Source: Sphaerulina vaccinii
Taxonomy: Eukaryota > Ascomycota > Dothideomycetes > Mycosphaerellales > Mycosphaerellaceae
DNA: 64,000 bases
Assembly: GCA_022570795.1 (NCBI GenBank)
Contig: JAKUDP010000001.1
Coordinates: 2,728,001 to 2,792,000, forward strand
Direction of reading: 5' to 3'
Positions 1 through 9,107 of this stretch are shown in pieces. The notes below the pieces were generated by a model, which saw only the letters and a program-made list of their open reading frames with translations, was not told where the DNA came from and did no database searches. Position numbers and translations under genes: made by a program. Every line of letters begins with the position of its first letter. Positions within the stretch are counted from its first letter, which is position 1.

Positions 1-2080
1 AGTCTAGCTCTCGTGGCACTTGATGTTGTGCACTGCTACTTGCGGTAGCCGTCGGTGCATGTCGTAAATGAGGAGCGTTCGGATCGTAAGCAGTTGAGTT
101 CACATTATATGGTGCAAGACCGAGAAAGTATCGTCCATAATCGACAGCTGTATCAGTCCAGGTCTTAGGCGGTTCGGATTCAGCGTTCTGCGTGGATGAG
201 CCACTCTGCGTGGCACTGCTGGGTTCAGCCTCAGCCTGTTCGAGCTTCGTTTCTGCAGGGACATGGTCAGGAATTTCGACGGCTTTGCGCAGCTTCTCGG
301 CCATGGACTCGTTGACGAGTACGAGAGCTGCACTGTGCCAGCCAGCTGCAGTCACATTGAGAGCAAAGTAGGCGCCTAGGCCATCATCTTCGCCGTTTTC
401 ATCCTTGATGTTGAACTTGGACTCCCAGTCTCGACCCTCCTGCTCAATCCATTCGCTAACCTCACCTTGAGCTGTGATGTGTGGACTTCCAATCGCCATT
501 CTCAGACGCTCAGCAGCTTCTTCATGGTTGACACCACCGCTGGTCAAGAAGCCGGCCCACTTACGCTTTTCATCTTCAAACCATATTCTTCGTCCTTCCG
601 TATAGGCATGAGGCACCAGTCTGCCATCGCCATTGTTAGCCTGATTGCGTATTCCACGCAATCGACCTTCGGGTGCACCATGTCCGCCGATACCCAGGGC
701 TCCGCATGATTGTGGTTCGTATCCGTAGGAAGTGATGTATCCACGGGCATGTAAGGCGTGGAAATGGTAATCGCCGAACGACAGTGAGATTACCTGTTGA
801 TTCTGAAGAGCTGGGATGCGTTTAAAAGGCAGCCAATTGCCGGAATGGCCTTGTACTAGTGGCATGATATCGTCCTGGGTACTCGTGAGAACAGCTCCAG
901 CCTTGGTGAATACTGCGAAGCTTCGGAACGAGCCCTGTACATCTGTTACCCAAGCAGCATCGGGACCTACGTCTTGTGATACGGGTACAGCCAGCTCAAC
1001 CGGCTCAAAGACGGTTTGTGACTCCGCAGTCCAGCTGATGAGCGCGGCGAACACTTTGCCCAGGGAAGTATTGAAGACGATCGTGTCTTCAAGCAGGACG
1101 AAGTTCAGGACTTCCCCGATGGGATCCTTGCCATCATCGACATGCGTTGTGCCTGTATGAGGGACTACTTGCGTTTCCAGCACCAAAGCAGCATCTAATA
1201 CTTCAGTGTCGTCTTGATTGAGCTGAAGTGGTTCCCAGATCACGATACCGGTGTCATCAAGTAGTGCGGCGCTTTTGTTCCACCCTGCAACTACCCTTCT
1301 CACAGTGCCGTTGCCTGGCTTACTGCCAGTCTCTCGTGTCTCATGGTGCACGAATCTGACATGCAGGCCTGGATGGTCGCGATTCTGCCAGCTCCATATT
1401 CGGCCAGAGTCACTTAATGCCAGTACGTGAGACCTTCCCGAACTAAATTGCTTGACAGCCGTCGCCGGATCAAGTCTTTCCTGTGGCTGTGGAAAGCCCG
1501 GAGGATATCTCAAGGGCGTAGGTGTATCTCTTATTGGTTGATTGGATTGAGTGTACTGCAAACCATCAAGCACGCCCATTGTGTACAGCGCGCCCTTCGC
1601 TGTCAGTAGTGTGGTAGACCAGCCACCGCACTGGATGTCTGCTATCACTCCCAGCCCATCCAGACCTTTCATTTCACATGGAAAAGCGGCACCTCTCCGT
1701 CGTCTTGCGTGGTGCAAGCGCATCATGCCACCTCTGCCACGGAACGCAACAGGTTGTGTCTCGTGGAGCTCGTTGCCATGTCCCAGACATCCCTTCTCGT
1801 TGTTGCCCCAAGTGAATGCCTTGCTCTGAGTACGCAATCGACGATAAAGCCTCTGCCACCTTCTGCCATCATTCTCGACGACTGGCTGATTCGGTACTCG
1901 GAAGTCTCGACGAACCAGCGTCGACCAGTAGGTGCTGTCGTGAATGAAGGCTGGGTTGTGTAGTGCTTGACATGTGGATGTGAAGTTGAGAAAGTTGTGG
2001 GCGTCAAGGTATGGAGTGATCAGGACAAGTACATCGAGGGGGAGATCGAGTAGCTTCGTGGGGTTGTTTGCTTCGGACAT
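1..2080 (-). CDS. SAF1: F-box / RCC1-repeat protein (SAF1-like), 3' part missing
   Basis: The gene starts at ATG 2080 and stays open to the left edge, so about 693 codons are visible and the C-terminus is lost. Residues about 5-45 form an F-box (LLDLPLDVLVLITPYLD...). The rest has RCC1-type segments, for example SRGHVL-like FSSGRSHVLALSDSG, ITSYGYEP and LGIGGHG. The tail seen so far is Ala/Thr/Ser/Glu-rich. Yeast Saf1 has the same F-box plus RCC1 layout and is the substrate receptor of an SCF ubiquitin ligase that degrades adenine deaminase when cells enter quiescence. An SCF adaptor role here is inferred from this architecture, and the substrate is unknown. No intron is needed in the visible part. 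Confidence 0.8.
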   Translation of the reverse strand, partial: MSEANNPTKLLDLPLDVLVLITPYLDAHNFLNFTSTCQALHNPAFIHDSTYWSTLVRRDFRVPNQPVVENDGRRWQRLYRRLRTQSKAFTWGNNEKGCLGHGNELHETQPVAFRGRGGMMRLHHARRRRGAAFPCEMKGLDGLGVIADIQCGGWSTTLLTAKGALYTMGVLDGLQYTQSNQPIRDTPTPLRYPPGFPQPQERLDPATAVKQFSSGRSHVLALSDSGRIWSWQNRDHPGLHVRFVHHETRETGSKPGNGTVRRVVAGWNKSAALLDDTGIVIWEPLQLNQDDTEVLDAALVLETQVVPHTGTTHVDDGKDPIGEVLNFVLLEDTIVFNTSLGKVFAALISWTAESQTVFEPVELAVPVSQDVGPDAAWVTDVQGSFRSFAVFTKAGAVLTSTQDDIMPLVQGHSGNWLPFKRIPALQNQQVISLSFGDYHFHALHARGYITSYGYEPQSCGALGIGGHGAPEGRLRGIRNQANNGDGRLVPHAYTEGRRIWFEDEKRKWAGFLTSGGVNHEEAAERLRMAIGSPHITAQGEVSEWIEQEGRDWESKFNIKDENGEDDGLGAYFALNVTAAGWHSAALVLVNESMAEKLRKAVEIPDHVPAETKLEQAEAEPSSATQSGSSTQNAESEPPKTWTDTAVDYGRYFLGLAPYNVNSTAYDPNAPHLRHAPTATASSSAQHQVPRELD

Positions 2081-2341
2081 GTTATCGTAGGTGTGCTGTT
2101 GTCGTTGGTATGGATCATGTTCTCAACAGATAAGATCTTTGTAGAGCTGTCCTTGTAGAGCTGCAGTGGTTCGGTCAGAAGTATAAGCAGGAGTTGTCGC
2201 CTGGAAGTGGCGTGGCTTTGTTTGTGTTCGACAACATGGAAGCGAGCTTGAGCAAGTACGTCACAAATATGCGGAAGTCACGATACATCTTCATCAGGTA
2301 AATCATGCTTGACTCATTAGAACTTGTACATATTATGATTA

Positions 2342-3775
2342 CTACCGCCTGCTTCTGCTTTCAACGCCTAGCATGCCTGTGCCTTTACCCTGGAGAGATT
2401 CTCCTACTCTATCGGCGAAGCCTTTCAAAGATCCTGTGGTTCGTGTTCTTGGAGTTGATCGTAGCTTCTGCTGGGCCTTGACCTCCTCTGCACTCTCTTC
2501 TGCAAGCACGCTGATTCCACCGCCGACCGGATCGTCCAGAACCTGCTGTCTCGATCCAATAGCTTGATATCTTGCCTTGCCGGCCGGAATGCGCGGCTCC
2601 GCTGCTATTTGTGCGGCGCGGGCTGTTGACGATGCTTGTGATACGTCCTGTGCGTACGGCGCAGCTGACTGTACATTGTTGGACACGATGTCTGCGTCGA
2701 CCTTCTTCTGTGCAGCAATCTTGGCTCTCTCATATCGCGCGCTGACGTCGCCACCAGTCCACTTTGTGCCAAGTAGGCCATCCCAGAACGTGAAGAATGG
2801 CTGGGAGAAGTTGGTCTTGATGCCCCAGCTTTGGTGATGGACATCGTGGTATCCAGCATTGTTACTCGTCACATGCTGGAGTGGGTCCCATGGAAATGCG
2901 TATCCGCAATGATCATCAACAGTCTTGATTGTAGACATGGTAAAGAACCACATACTCTGGCGGACCGTCATGCCAGAAATGAGATATGCAATACCAGTTC
3001 CCAGTGTGTCCAACAAGAAGCCTTCAAAGGGGTGGTTGTACAAGGCGCCGTAAGCGTATGGCACGTACAACCGATGATGTCTGCTGTGGAAGGTGACGTA
3101 TAGCCATTTGTTCATGTGCATTGCACGATGTAGGAAGTACTGCCAGGTGTCCACGATCATGATGGCGAAGAAGAACTGTAGCGCTGGTATGCCGTAGTGG
3201 TAGATGGTCCTGGCGGCGAGGAGTTCCCAGTGAGCGAACGCTGGCGCAGTGACCGGCTCACCCATGACCTCGACAGTCTGCGTGAGACCTGGGTATATGC
3301 CACCACCGATAACTGCTGCGAGTGCGCCATGCGAAGGACCAAGATTGCTCGCGATCGAAGTTGCGTCAACACCCAGAGTGGCCAGCACAGCTGGGATAGC
3401 CCTTTGTACCAATCGCAGATTCTGCGCCCACCAGGCAATGTCGTATTGCTCTTTTCCAAAAGTCGGTTCCGGGTCAAATACTGTCAATCCAACGCCCACC
3501 ACTGTCTGGATAACTTGCTGTATTATGACATCTCTGAAGACATCCCATCTGCTGACATGGTTCCGTTTCAGCACCTCAGCTGGAGTATGTAATCGGTATT
3601 GCGGGAATAGGTCGAGCTCGTCTATGCAATGGAAGAAGAGTGACACTGCCCAGTACGCTATCACAGGTAGTGCGAGCGTCAAATATGCGTCAGGTAGCCA
3701 TGATATAAGCGGTTGCTGAGGCTTCAATTCGTAGGCGGGAAGAGGTGGTAGGTCGAAGTATGTCGCGTTCGCCAT
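2342..3775 (-). CDS. SUR2: Sphinganine C4-hydroxylase (fatty acid hydroxylase superfamily)
   Basis: A 477-residue membrane-bound di-iron hydroxylase. The open frame extends upstream to a GTG, but the first ATG is 3775 (MANATYFDLPPLPAY). Hydrophobic segments lie near residues 30-50, 85-100 and 195-215. The three histidine boxes are HRAMH (about 216-220), HSRHHR (about 230-234) and HDVHH (about 310-314). These are the iron ligands of the family, and the spacing matches yeast Sur2/Syr2, which hydroxylates dihydrosphingosine to phytosphingosine in the ER. Yeast Sur2 is about 349 residues. The extra length here is mostly a polar, Ala/Gln/Ser-rich C-terminal tail of over 100 residues after the catalytic domain. 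Single exon. It shares a 544-bp divergent promoter with the next gene. Confidence 0.9.
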   Translation of the reverse strand: MANATYFDLPPLPAYELKPQQPLISWLPDAYLTLALPVIAYWAVSLFFHCIDELDLFPQYRLHTPAEVLKRNHVSRWDVFRDVIIQQVIQTVVGVGLTVFDPEPTFGKEQYDIAWWAQNLRLVQRAIPAVLATLGVDATSIASNLGPSHGALAAVIGGGIYPGLTQTVEVMGEPVTAPAFAHWELLAARTIYHYGIPALQFFFAIMIVDTWQYFLHRAMHMNKWLYVTFHSRHHRLYVPYAYGALYNHPFEGFLLDTLGTGIAYLISGMTVRQSMWFFTMSTIKTVDDHCGYAFPWDPLQHVTSNNAGYHDVHHQSWGIKTNFSQPFFTFWDGLLGTKWTGGDVSARYERAKIAAQKKVDADIVSNNVQSAAPYAQDVSQASSTARAAQIAAEPRIPAGKARYQAIGSRQQVLDDPVGGGISVLAEESAEEVKAQQKLRSTPRTRTTGSLKGFADRVGESLQGKGTGMLGVESRSRR

Positions 3776-4319
3776 GCTCTCGGTCTTTGTTGCGATCACA
3801 ATAGTCGAGCGCCCACTCTGGCGCCTGAGTGTCCTTCAGCGCACACACAGCTCAGTCGCAAGCGATGTTGCGTTGTTGTCTTCAGTCAGCTCGCAGGATG
3901 CGCGCGACCAGGGAGGCGTGTCGGAGTCAACGGAGCGGAAGTCTTCGGGGTTGTGTCCAAGGAAGAGTGCTGAGGTGTATAGTAAACAAATACGGTAGGA
4001 TGGTTTCTCAAAAGCAGTCGTGGAAGGAGCGTATGACGGTCAATGTTGTTAAGAGTAGTAGGATGAAGATGGTGGTGAGTACACGAGAGAAGTCGTAAGA
4101 CCGAGCAATCTTGAACTTGATGAGCAGACGATCATTGTCCGTTTTGCCACATCAAGGTCCGTGCCACGCATGCAGGGTTTCTGCGCAACGCGAACCGATC
4201 GACCGTCGTCATGAACCTTGCCTCGAGACACTTTAGCATCACACTCCATACACGAGACCAGACAGAAGAAGCATTTACAAGAACTCTACACAAGAAGAAA
4301 ACATATCACCAGAGTCAGA
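3776..4319. other. Intergenic, divergent promoter SUR2 / RING-LysM gene
   Basis: 544 bp between two divergent start codons. The last 70 bases before 4320 are A-rich leader (CACAAGAAGAAAACATATC). I see no RNA gene, repeat or clear TATA box. Confidence 0.6.
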
Positions 4320-5174
4320 ATGGCCTCCGCCTGTGCGACCTGCGCTTCACGCTTCGACAGTCCACTTGATCCATTATCCGAGAAACCACTTCTACCAGGC
4401 CGAGACCTAAACTGCTGTGGACGATCGATATGTTCAAGATGTCTGAACCAGAACAAGAGATATGAAACATACTGTCCATATTGCCAAATATCCACACAGC
4501 CTTCGCTGTTACCTCAAGGACTGAAAGATCCACCTGCATATTCGCCTCTGGACAATCGATTGCCACCCAGCAGGACCCTCGACGATGATGAGCTGCCAGC
4601 ATATTCAGAACGCCAAGCGGTCCAAGCGCCTTCAGAAAAGCAGAATCACGATGTGCCCGAAGACGTATTACATTTCTTGACGCCGAATGATACGATGTTG
4701 TCGTTATCGCTAGCATATGGAGTCCCTATCAACGCTTTGCGGAAGACGAATAATGTCTACGCAGATCATCTTATACAAGGGCGGAAGACCGTTCTGATAC
4801 CTGGAGAGTACTACAAAGGCGGAGTCTCTCTGTCCCCGCAGCCACTAGAGAGTGAAGAAGAGGAACTCAAGAAGAATAAGACTAGAAGATGGCAGGTCGC
4901 GTGCAGAGTCGCAGAGTAAGTCTACTGACATATGCCACGATATGTCATCTGGCTGATGCTGACCAGTGTGTCTCCTTCGCTCAGATATGATGTAGCCTTA
5001 CTCTACTTGAAGAACGCCGATTGGGACCTGGACTCTGCTATAGATGCATATCGAGACGACGAACAGTGGGAGAAATATCACCCTATGGAGGCGCAACAAC
5101 AAGCGAAGAAAGGAAAGTCAGCTAGTAATGTTGGCAGACGACGCTTTCTGGGAAGTAGTTTCAGTTCCAGATGA
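4320..5174 (+). CDS. RING-like zinc / LysM / UBA-like protein
   Basis: Exons 4320-4915 and 4985-5174, 261 residues. The frame is open upstream to a TTG, but ATG 4320 (MASACATC) is the first ATG. Cysteines 5/8, 32/33, 38/41 and 52/55 form paired CxxC knuckles like a treble-clef or RING-type zinc site. A Pro-rich linker follows, then a LysM domain at about 117-162 (HFLTPNDTMLSLSLAYGV ... VLIPGEYY). The C-terminus (about 199-235) looks like a UBA helix bundle (LLYLKNADWDLDSAIDAY). There is no signal peptide, so this LysM is probably intracellular and not a secreted chitin effector. The intron (GTAAGT ... CTGAC ... CTCAG) splits a Glu codon. A role in ubiquitin-linked or membrane-associated processes is only a guess. 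Confidence 0.8.
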
Positions 5175-5254
5175 ATATCAAGCTATCGCAACTTCAGACA
5201 GATCGCAGAGAAGAACTTCAGACACTTGCCTAATGTCACGAGGTCGGATGAGAA

Positions 5255-6137
5255 TCACAACTTGTGTCTCTTCTCACCACTTGCAATCTTTCTGAACTCC
5301 TCTTGCGGGACGCCCTTCATGAACACCTCTAACCCAGAGAAGATCTCCTTGACGCCCATAGAATCATATAGATCTCTCTCCGGAGCCTTCATCAACGACT
5401 TGATCCTGAGGAGAGAATCAGGGACGAGATGAGGTCCAAGCCGGCTGTCCACCTCCTCCAATACAAGCTTCAGGAAACTCTGCCAATCTTCCGGCTTCGT
5501 CTCGAACGTCTTGTTGACGAATCCGCATTGCACCAGTTCATCACAACTGATCCGTTTCGACATCAAGAGAGCCTCTGGTCCTCGAGCAGGACCAAGTCTT
5601 GTCACCATAGCTCTACTCGATAGTCCTTCCGCGACCAGGCCGAGTGAAGTGAATGGGCATAATAGGTACGAGTGTGGTGCTGCGTAGACAAAGTCGCACA
5701 TGCCGACAAGCGCAGCTGCTATTCCAACGACTGGCCCATTCAAAGCAGCTACCAGAATCTTGCGGTGGGCATAGAAAGCCTGTGTAATGTTCATGTTGAA
5801 TGCTGCAAAGCTTTGGAGCAAGCCTTTGTACTGATCTTCAGCTGCTCCTGAGTTCTTTTCGGCGACTGAGACGTCAGCGCCCCTAGATGAAGTCAGTGAC
5901 AGATTTGCTATAGCACTTCAAATCCAATACCCACGCGCTGAAGAATCGTCCTGTGCCTGCCAGAACTGTCACGAAAGTATCATCTCTGCTGTCCACATAT
6001 CGCATGAGCTGGGAGAGGTGGAAGAATAGATCTTGGGAGAGAGCTCCGAGCTTCTTGGGCTGATTGATACGGATGATGGCTACAGTGCCCTTGATCTCGA
6101 GGACGACCTCGTCGACTGGCTTTGGTGCTTTGTTCAT
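5255..6137 (-). CDS. ECI1: Peroxisomal delta3,delta2-enoyl-CoA isomerase (crotonase family)
   Basis: Exons 6137-5935 and 5882-5255, 276 residues. The intron uses GTGGGT ... CACTGAC ... TCTAG and restores the family signature TGRFFSAGAD at the junction. The body reads NGPVVGIAAALVGMCDFVYA and then FTSLGLVAEG. The Glu in GLVAEG (about residue 153) corresponds to the catalytic Glu of yeast Eci1. The protein ends KRHKL, and the terminal HKL resembles a PTS1 (yeast Eci1 ends HRL), so a peroxisomal matrix location is expected. It shifts cis/trans-3 double bonds of unsaturated acyl-CoAs for beta-oxidation. It is divergent from an NmrA-type gene and convergent with the RING-LysM gene. DCI/ECH-type activity cannot be excluded. 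Confidence 0.87.
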
Positions 6138-6414
6138 CGTGATAGTGATCTGCGGCTCAAGAGTTACCAAAGAGAGCTTATATGACTTGCCTATTATGTG
6201 AGACTAATCATTGTCACAACCTCGGAGTGAGGTGGTAGATGTCGACAAACGAGAGGAAGTGTAGCCGAGGTGAAGGAAGGGCGAAGGAGATATCGACCCT
6301 AACCCTAAGTTGGCCCTAGCTGCTAAGAGCTCGATTTTCAATGGTATCTACCTTGTTGCTCTGTCTGTCTGTCAGACCTCCCCAACCAACAACAATCACT
6401 CAGATCGCGCAAGG
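6138..6414. promoter_or_regulatory. Shared promoter ECI1 / NmrA-like, with CCTCGG pair and telomere-like box
   Basis: 277 bp between divergent ATGs. It contains CCTCGG at 6220-6225 and its inverse CCGAGG at 6265-6270, 83 and 128 bp upstream of the isomerase ATG. CCTCGG is the core bound by the FarA/FarB fatty-acid regulators in Aspergillus. It also holds CCCTAACCCTAA at 6298-6309, two telomeric repeat units. Their function here is inferred, not shown. Confidence 0.5.
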
Positions 6415-7371
6415 ATGGCTGCTGTGACCAAGAACATCCTGATATTTGGTGCTACAGGCTCAATAGGCACGCACATCACGAACGCAATACTCAACAGTAA
6501 AGAGAATTTTGGCAAGATCGCGATATTCACCTCGCAAGAAACAGTCGACAAGAAATCAGATGTGATCGAGAAGCTCAAAAGTAGAGGTGCCAGCATAATT
6601 ACGGGCGACATCACATCTGACTCAGATGTCACTTCAGCTTACAATGGCTTCGATACTATCGTCTCGGCTGTCGGACGTCCAGTTATCAATAAGCAAGAGA
6701 TGCTAATCAAGCTTGCGGACCAGCATCCTGATGTCAAGCGTTTCTTTCCCAGCGAATATGGCACAGATATTGAGTACGACGAAACTTCGGCGAGTGAGAA
6801 ACCACATCAAATGAAGCTCGGAGTTCGGGCTCTGCTCAATACAGTCAAGAATCTCCAATACACATATGTTGTCACAGGACCGTACGCAGACGCCGATGGC
6901 TTCTATCTGGCAGCGAAGAAGCCGGAGAACGAGGCTCAAGGATCTTTCGATGTGCAACGAAAGCGCGCAGTCTTGCTGGGAGATGGCAATGGCAAGATAT
7001 CATTGACGACTATGCGTGATGTTGGCAAGCTAGTTGTGGCTGCTCTATTGCACCCTGACGCTTCGAAGAACAAGGCTTTACGTGTCAACTCTTTTACGAC
7101 AACCCCTCATGAACTTGCTGCTGAGTTTGAAAAGCAAACAGGTGGAGAAAAGTGGTCTATTGGTTATACTAGCTTGGAAGAGCTGAAGAAACTCGAAACC
7201 CAGAATCCTGTGGTGACGTTGAAACGCATCTGGACATCTGGAAAGACGCTGTACGACAAACGAGACAATCAGCTCATTGATGCAGAGGAAGGCTTGGACG
7301 ATCTTAGCAGCACGGTCGCGGAAGCTATTGAAGTACAACGGAGACGCATAGCTGAAGGCACGTTGTACTGA
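6415..7371 (+). CDS. NmrA-like / isoflavone-reductase-like NAD(P)-binding protein
   Basis: 318 residues, single exon. The frame runs upstream to 6310, but the Met at 6415 (MAAVTKNILIFGATGSIG) begins right at the Rossmann fold and is preferred. The nucleotide loop is GATGSIG (residues about 12-18). Later motifs are FDTIVSAVGR, KRFFPSEYGTD and VTGPYADGF-like VTGPYADADGFY. This is the layout of the NmrA/PCBER atypical short-chain dehydrogenases in filamentous fungi, which act as reductases or redox-sensing regulators. The catalytic Lys of true isoflavone reductases is not clearly placed, so substrate and activity are open. It shares a promoter with the isomerase. Confidence 0.82.
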   Translation: MAAVTKNILIFGATGSIGTHITNAILNSKENFGKIAIFTSQETVDKKSDVIEKLKSRGASIITGDITSDSDVTSAYNGFDTIVSAVGRPVINKQEMLIKLADQHPDVKRFFPSEYGTDIEYDETSASEKPHQMKLGVRALLNTVKNLQYTYVVTGPYADADGFYLAAKKPENEAQGSFDVQRKRAVLLGDGNGKISLTTMRDVGKLVVAALLHPDASKNKALRVNSFTTTPHELAAEFEKQTGGEKWSIGYTSLEELKKLETQNPVVTLKRIWTSGKTLYDKRDNQLIDAEEGLDDLSSTVAEAIEVQRRRIAEGTLY

Positions 7372-7444
7372 TGTATATTCTCGAAGATTGATGCATCTAT
7401 CATACCTTCAGCAAGTGCTCTCGTTCAGCATCCTGCAAGCCTCC

Positions 7445-8907
7445 TCACTCAACATTCAACCAATACCGAATCTCACTCCCATCCTCAACCTTCCACTTCC
7501 TATCCTCCTCATGCAAAGGCAACAACCAGAACTCTTCCCCATTCCAAGTAAAACAAGGTCTCTCCTCCTCAACACACTTCTTACAAGCGAACTTCCCCTC
7601 ACAACCTACACGCCACTGCATCTTCCCACCTTGATGAGCCATCAACTTAGTCGTAACACAAGGAGGATTCCCCATCCTGTACCCGGGCTTCTCGAACTCG
7701 AATGTCCACTCTTCACCTTTAGCTTCCTCCCACTGATCGACCTGCTTCTTAATCCGAGCCCAGAGCTCTTCACATTCATCGGAAAGGTCCTCCTTCGAAT
7801 GAAAAGCGTCGATATCACCACTGTCGTAATGTTGAGTTACAGCTTGGAACTCAAAACGTTGTTGAAGATCTTTGATCATGTCGGAATGTGGTATGATTGA
7901 CAACTTTTGTGTAGTAGTAGTAGAAGGTGCTGCGGGTGCGGGATCGAGGGAGAACTCTTCGTCGGCCTCGGAGTCTGGTGAATCGGAGTCGACTTGTTCT
8001 GCTAATAGGTCAGATCGAGCTTTCTTCGTAGGCGATGGGCGTCCCTCGTCTTTTGAAGGATGGGAACGTTTTCGTGGCTGCGGCGGCTTTGGCTTTGGCT
8101 TCGTTGCGGAACTCATCAGGGAGTTGCCGGAGTCTCTTCGCGGTCTTGGATCGAGCGTTTGCTGCCGCCGTCCAGGAGGAGCAGACCCACTAGCCACAGG
8201 AGCACAGCTCATGTCTCTGGGCTCCTGTTTAAGGCTGTTTTGACGTTAGCGTGATTGTCCCCAGATCGTTCATGGGCTAGGAGTACTCACTTTGGCACCA
8301 TTTCCTCATCATCTTGATCCTCAATGTGACGCGATTTCTCTGGATCTGCCAGCGGAAATCCTCGGTGCGAACCACTCTCTTTCTTCTCCAGCTCAAACTG
8401 TTTCTGGAGTGAAGCATACGCACTTCGAAGCCTCTTCACTTCTGTGGTCGCAGCATCAAGTTCTGCTCTTGGCGCGACGCCTGTAGACGCCGACCACTGT
8501 GCACTCTTTCGTGACTGCTGGAAGGAACCATTTGGATTCTTGAGCTGCTGATGGCAATGTCGAAGCTCTCTTTGCAGTTCCGTGACTTGCTTTCTGAGGT
8601 CTGCTTCGATCTTGTGGAATCTGCTCGTAGCGGTCTTCAGTTTCCCGTCAGCAGTCGCCAAAGCTTGTCGAGCCTGGTCAAGCTGCATCGAGGTGTCGGC
8701 ATTGCGACGCTGGAGGTGGCTAATGCTACCGTCTCCATCGCCACCAGCACCACCAGTGCCAGAAACGAGTGCGTTTGATAATCGGGTGTTGAGAGTCGAC
8801 AACTGATCGTCCTTCTGAGCAAGCATTGACTGGAGTTCGAGGTTTCTGCAATTAGTGTCATTGAGCTGCTGCAGCAACCTGCTGTGAAACTGCTGCTGAT
8901 AAGACAT
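7445..8907 (-). CDS. Coiled-coil protein with C-terminal Cys/Trp-rich domain, function unknown
   Basis: Exons 8907-8291 and 8234-7445, 468 residues. The intron is GTGAGT ... CGCTAAC ... AAAACAG. Splicing gives VPNLKQEPRD across the junction and keeps frame. Residues 1-75 and about 80-200 are Gln/Leu-rich coiled coil (LLQQLNDTNCRNLELQSML). The middle is a basic and then acidic low-complexity stretch with likely nuclear signals (RKRSHPSK, PTKKARS). The last 110 residues carry a compact domain with CEGKFACKKCVEEERPCF followed by two Trp-containing strands (FWLLPLHEEDRKWKVEDG). The Cys spacing (C-x5-C-x2-C-x6-C) suggests metal binding but matches no family I can name. A nuclear role is inferred from the composition. 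Confidence 0.72.
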
Positions 8908-9107
8908 GTCCCTCAGTACTGCTGAGCAGTGAAGTGTCGTGTCGATCGAGAAAGGTCGAAGGCAAGTGTGAGGTGAGTGTGGCTCTCATATACTAGAACA
9001 AAGCGCATATGAGGAAGCAAAGGACAATCGAGTGGACCCTCGAATATCAAAGGCCCGAATCGAAGGAACATTTCGAGTACATGCTTCTCCGGCGTTCTGT
9101 GTTCGTT

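Noticed and set aside
4916..4984. Alternative acceptor at 4966 for the RING-LysM intron
   Set aside because: It also keeps frame (six extra codons), but lies only a few bases after the CTGAC branch point, so the acceptor at 4984 is more likely.
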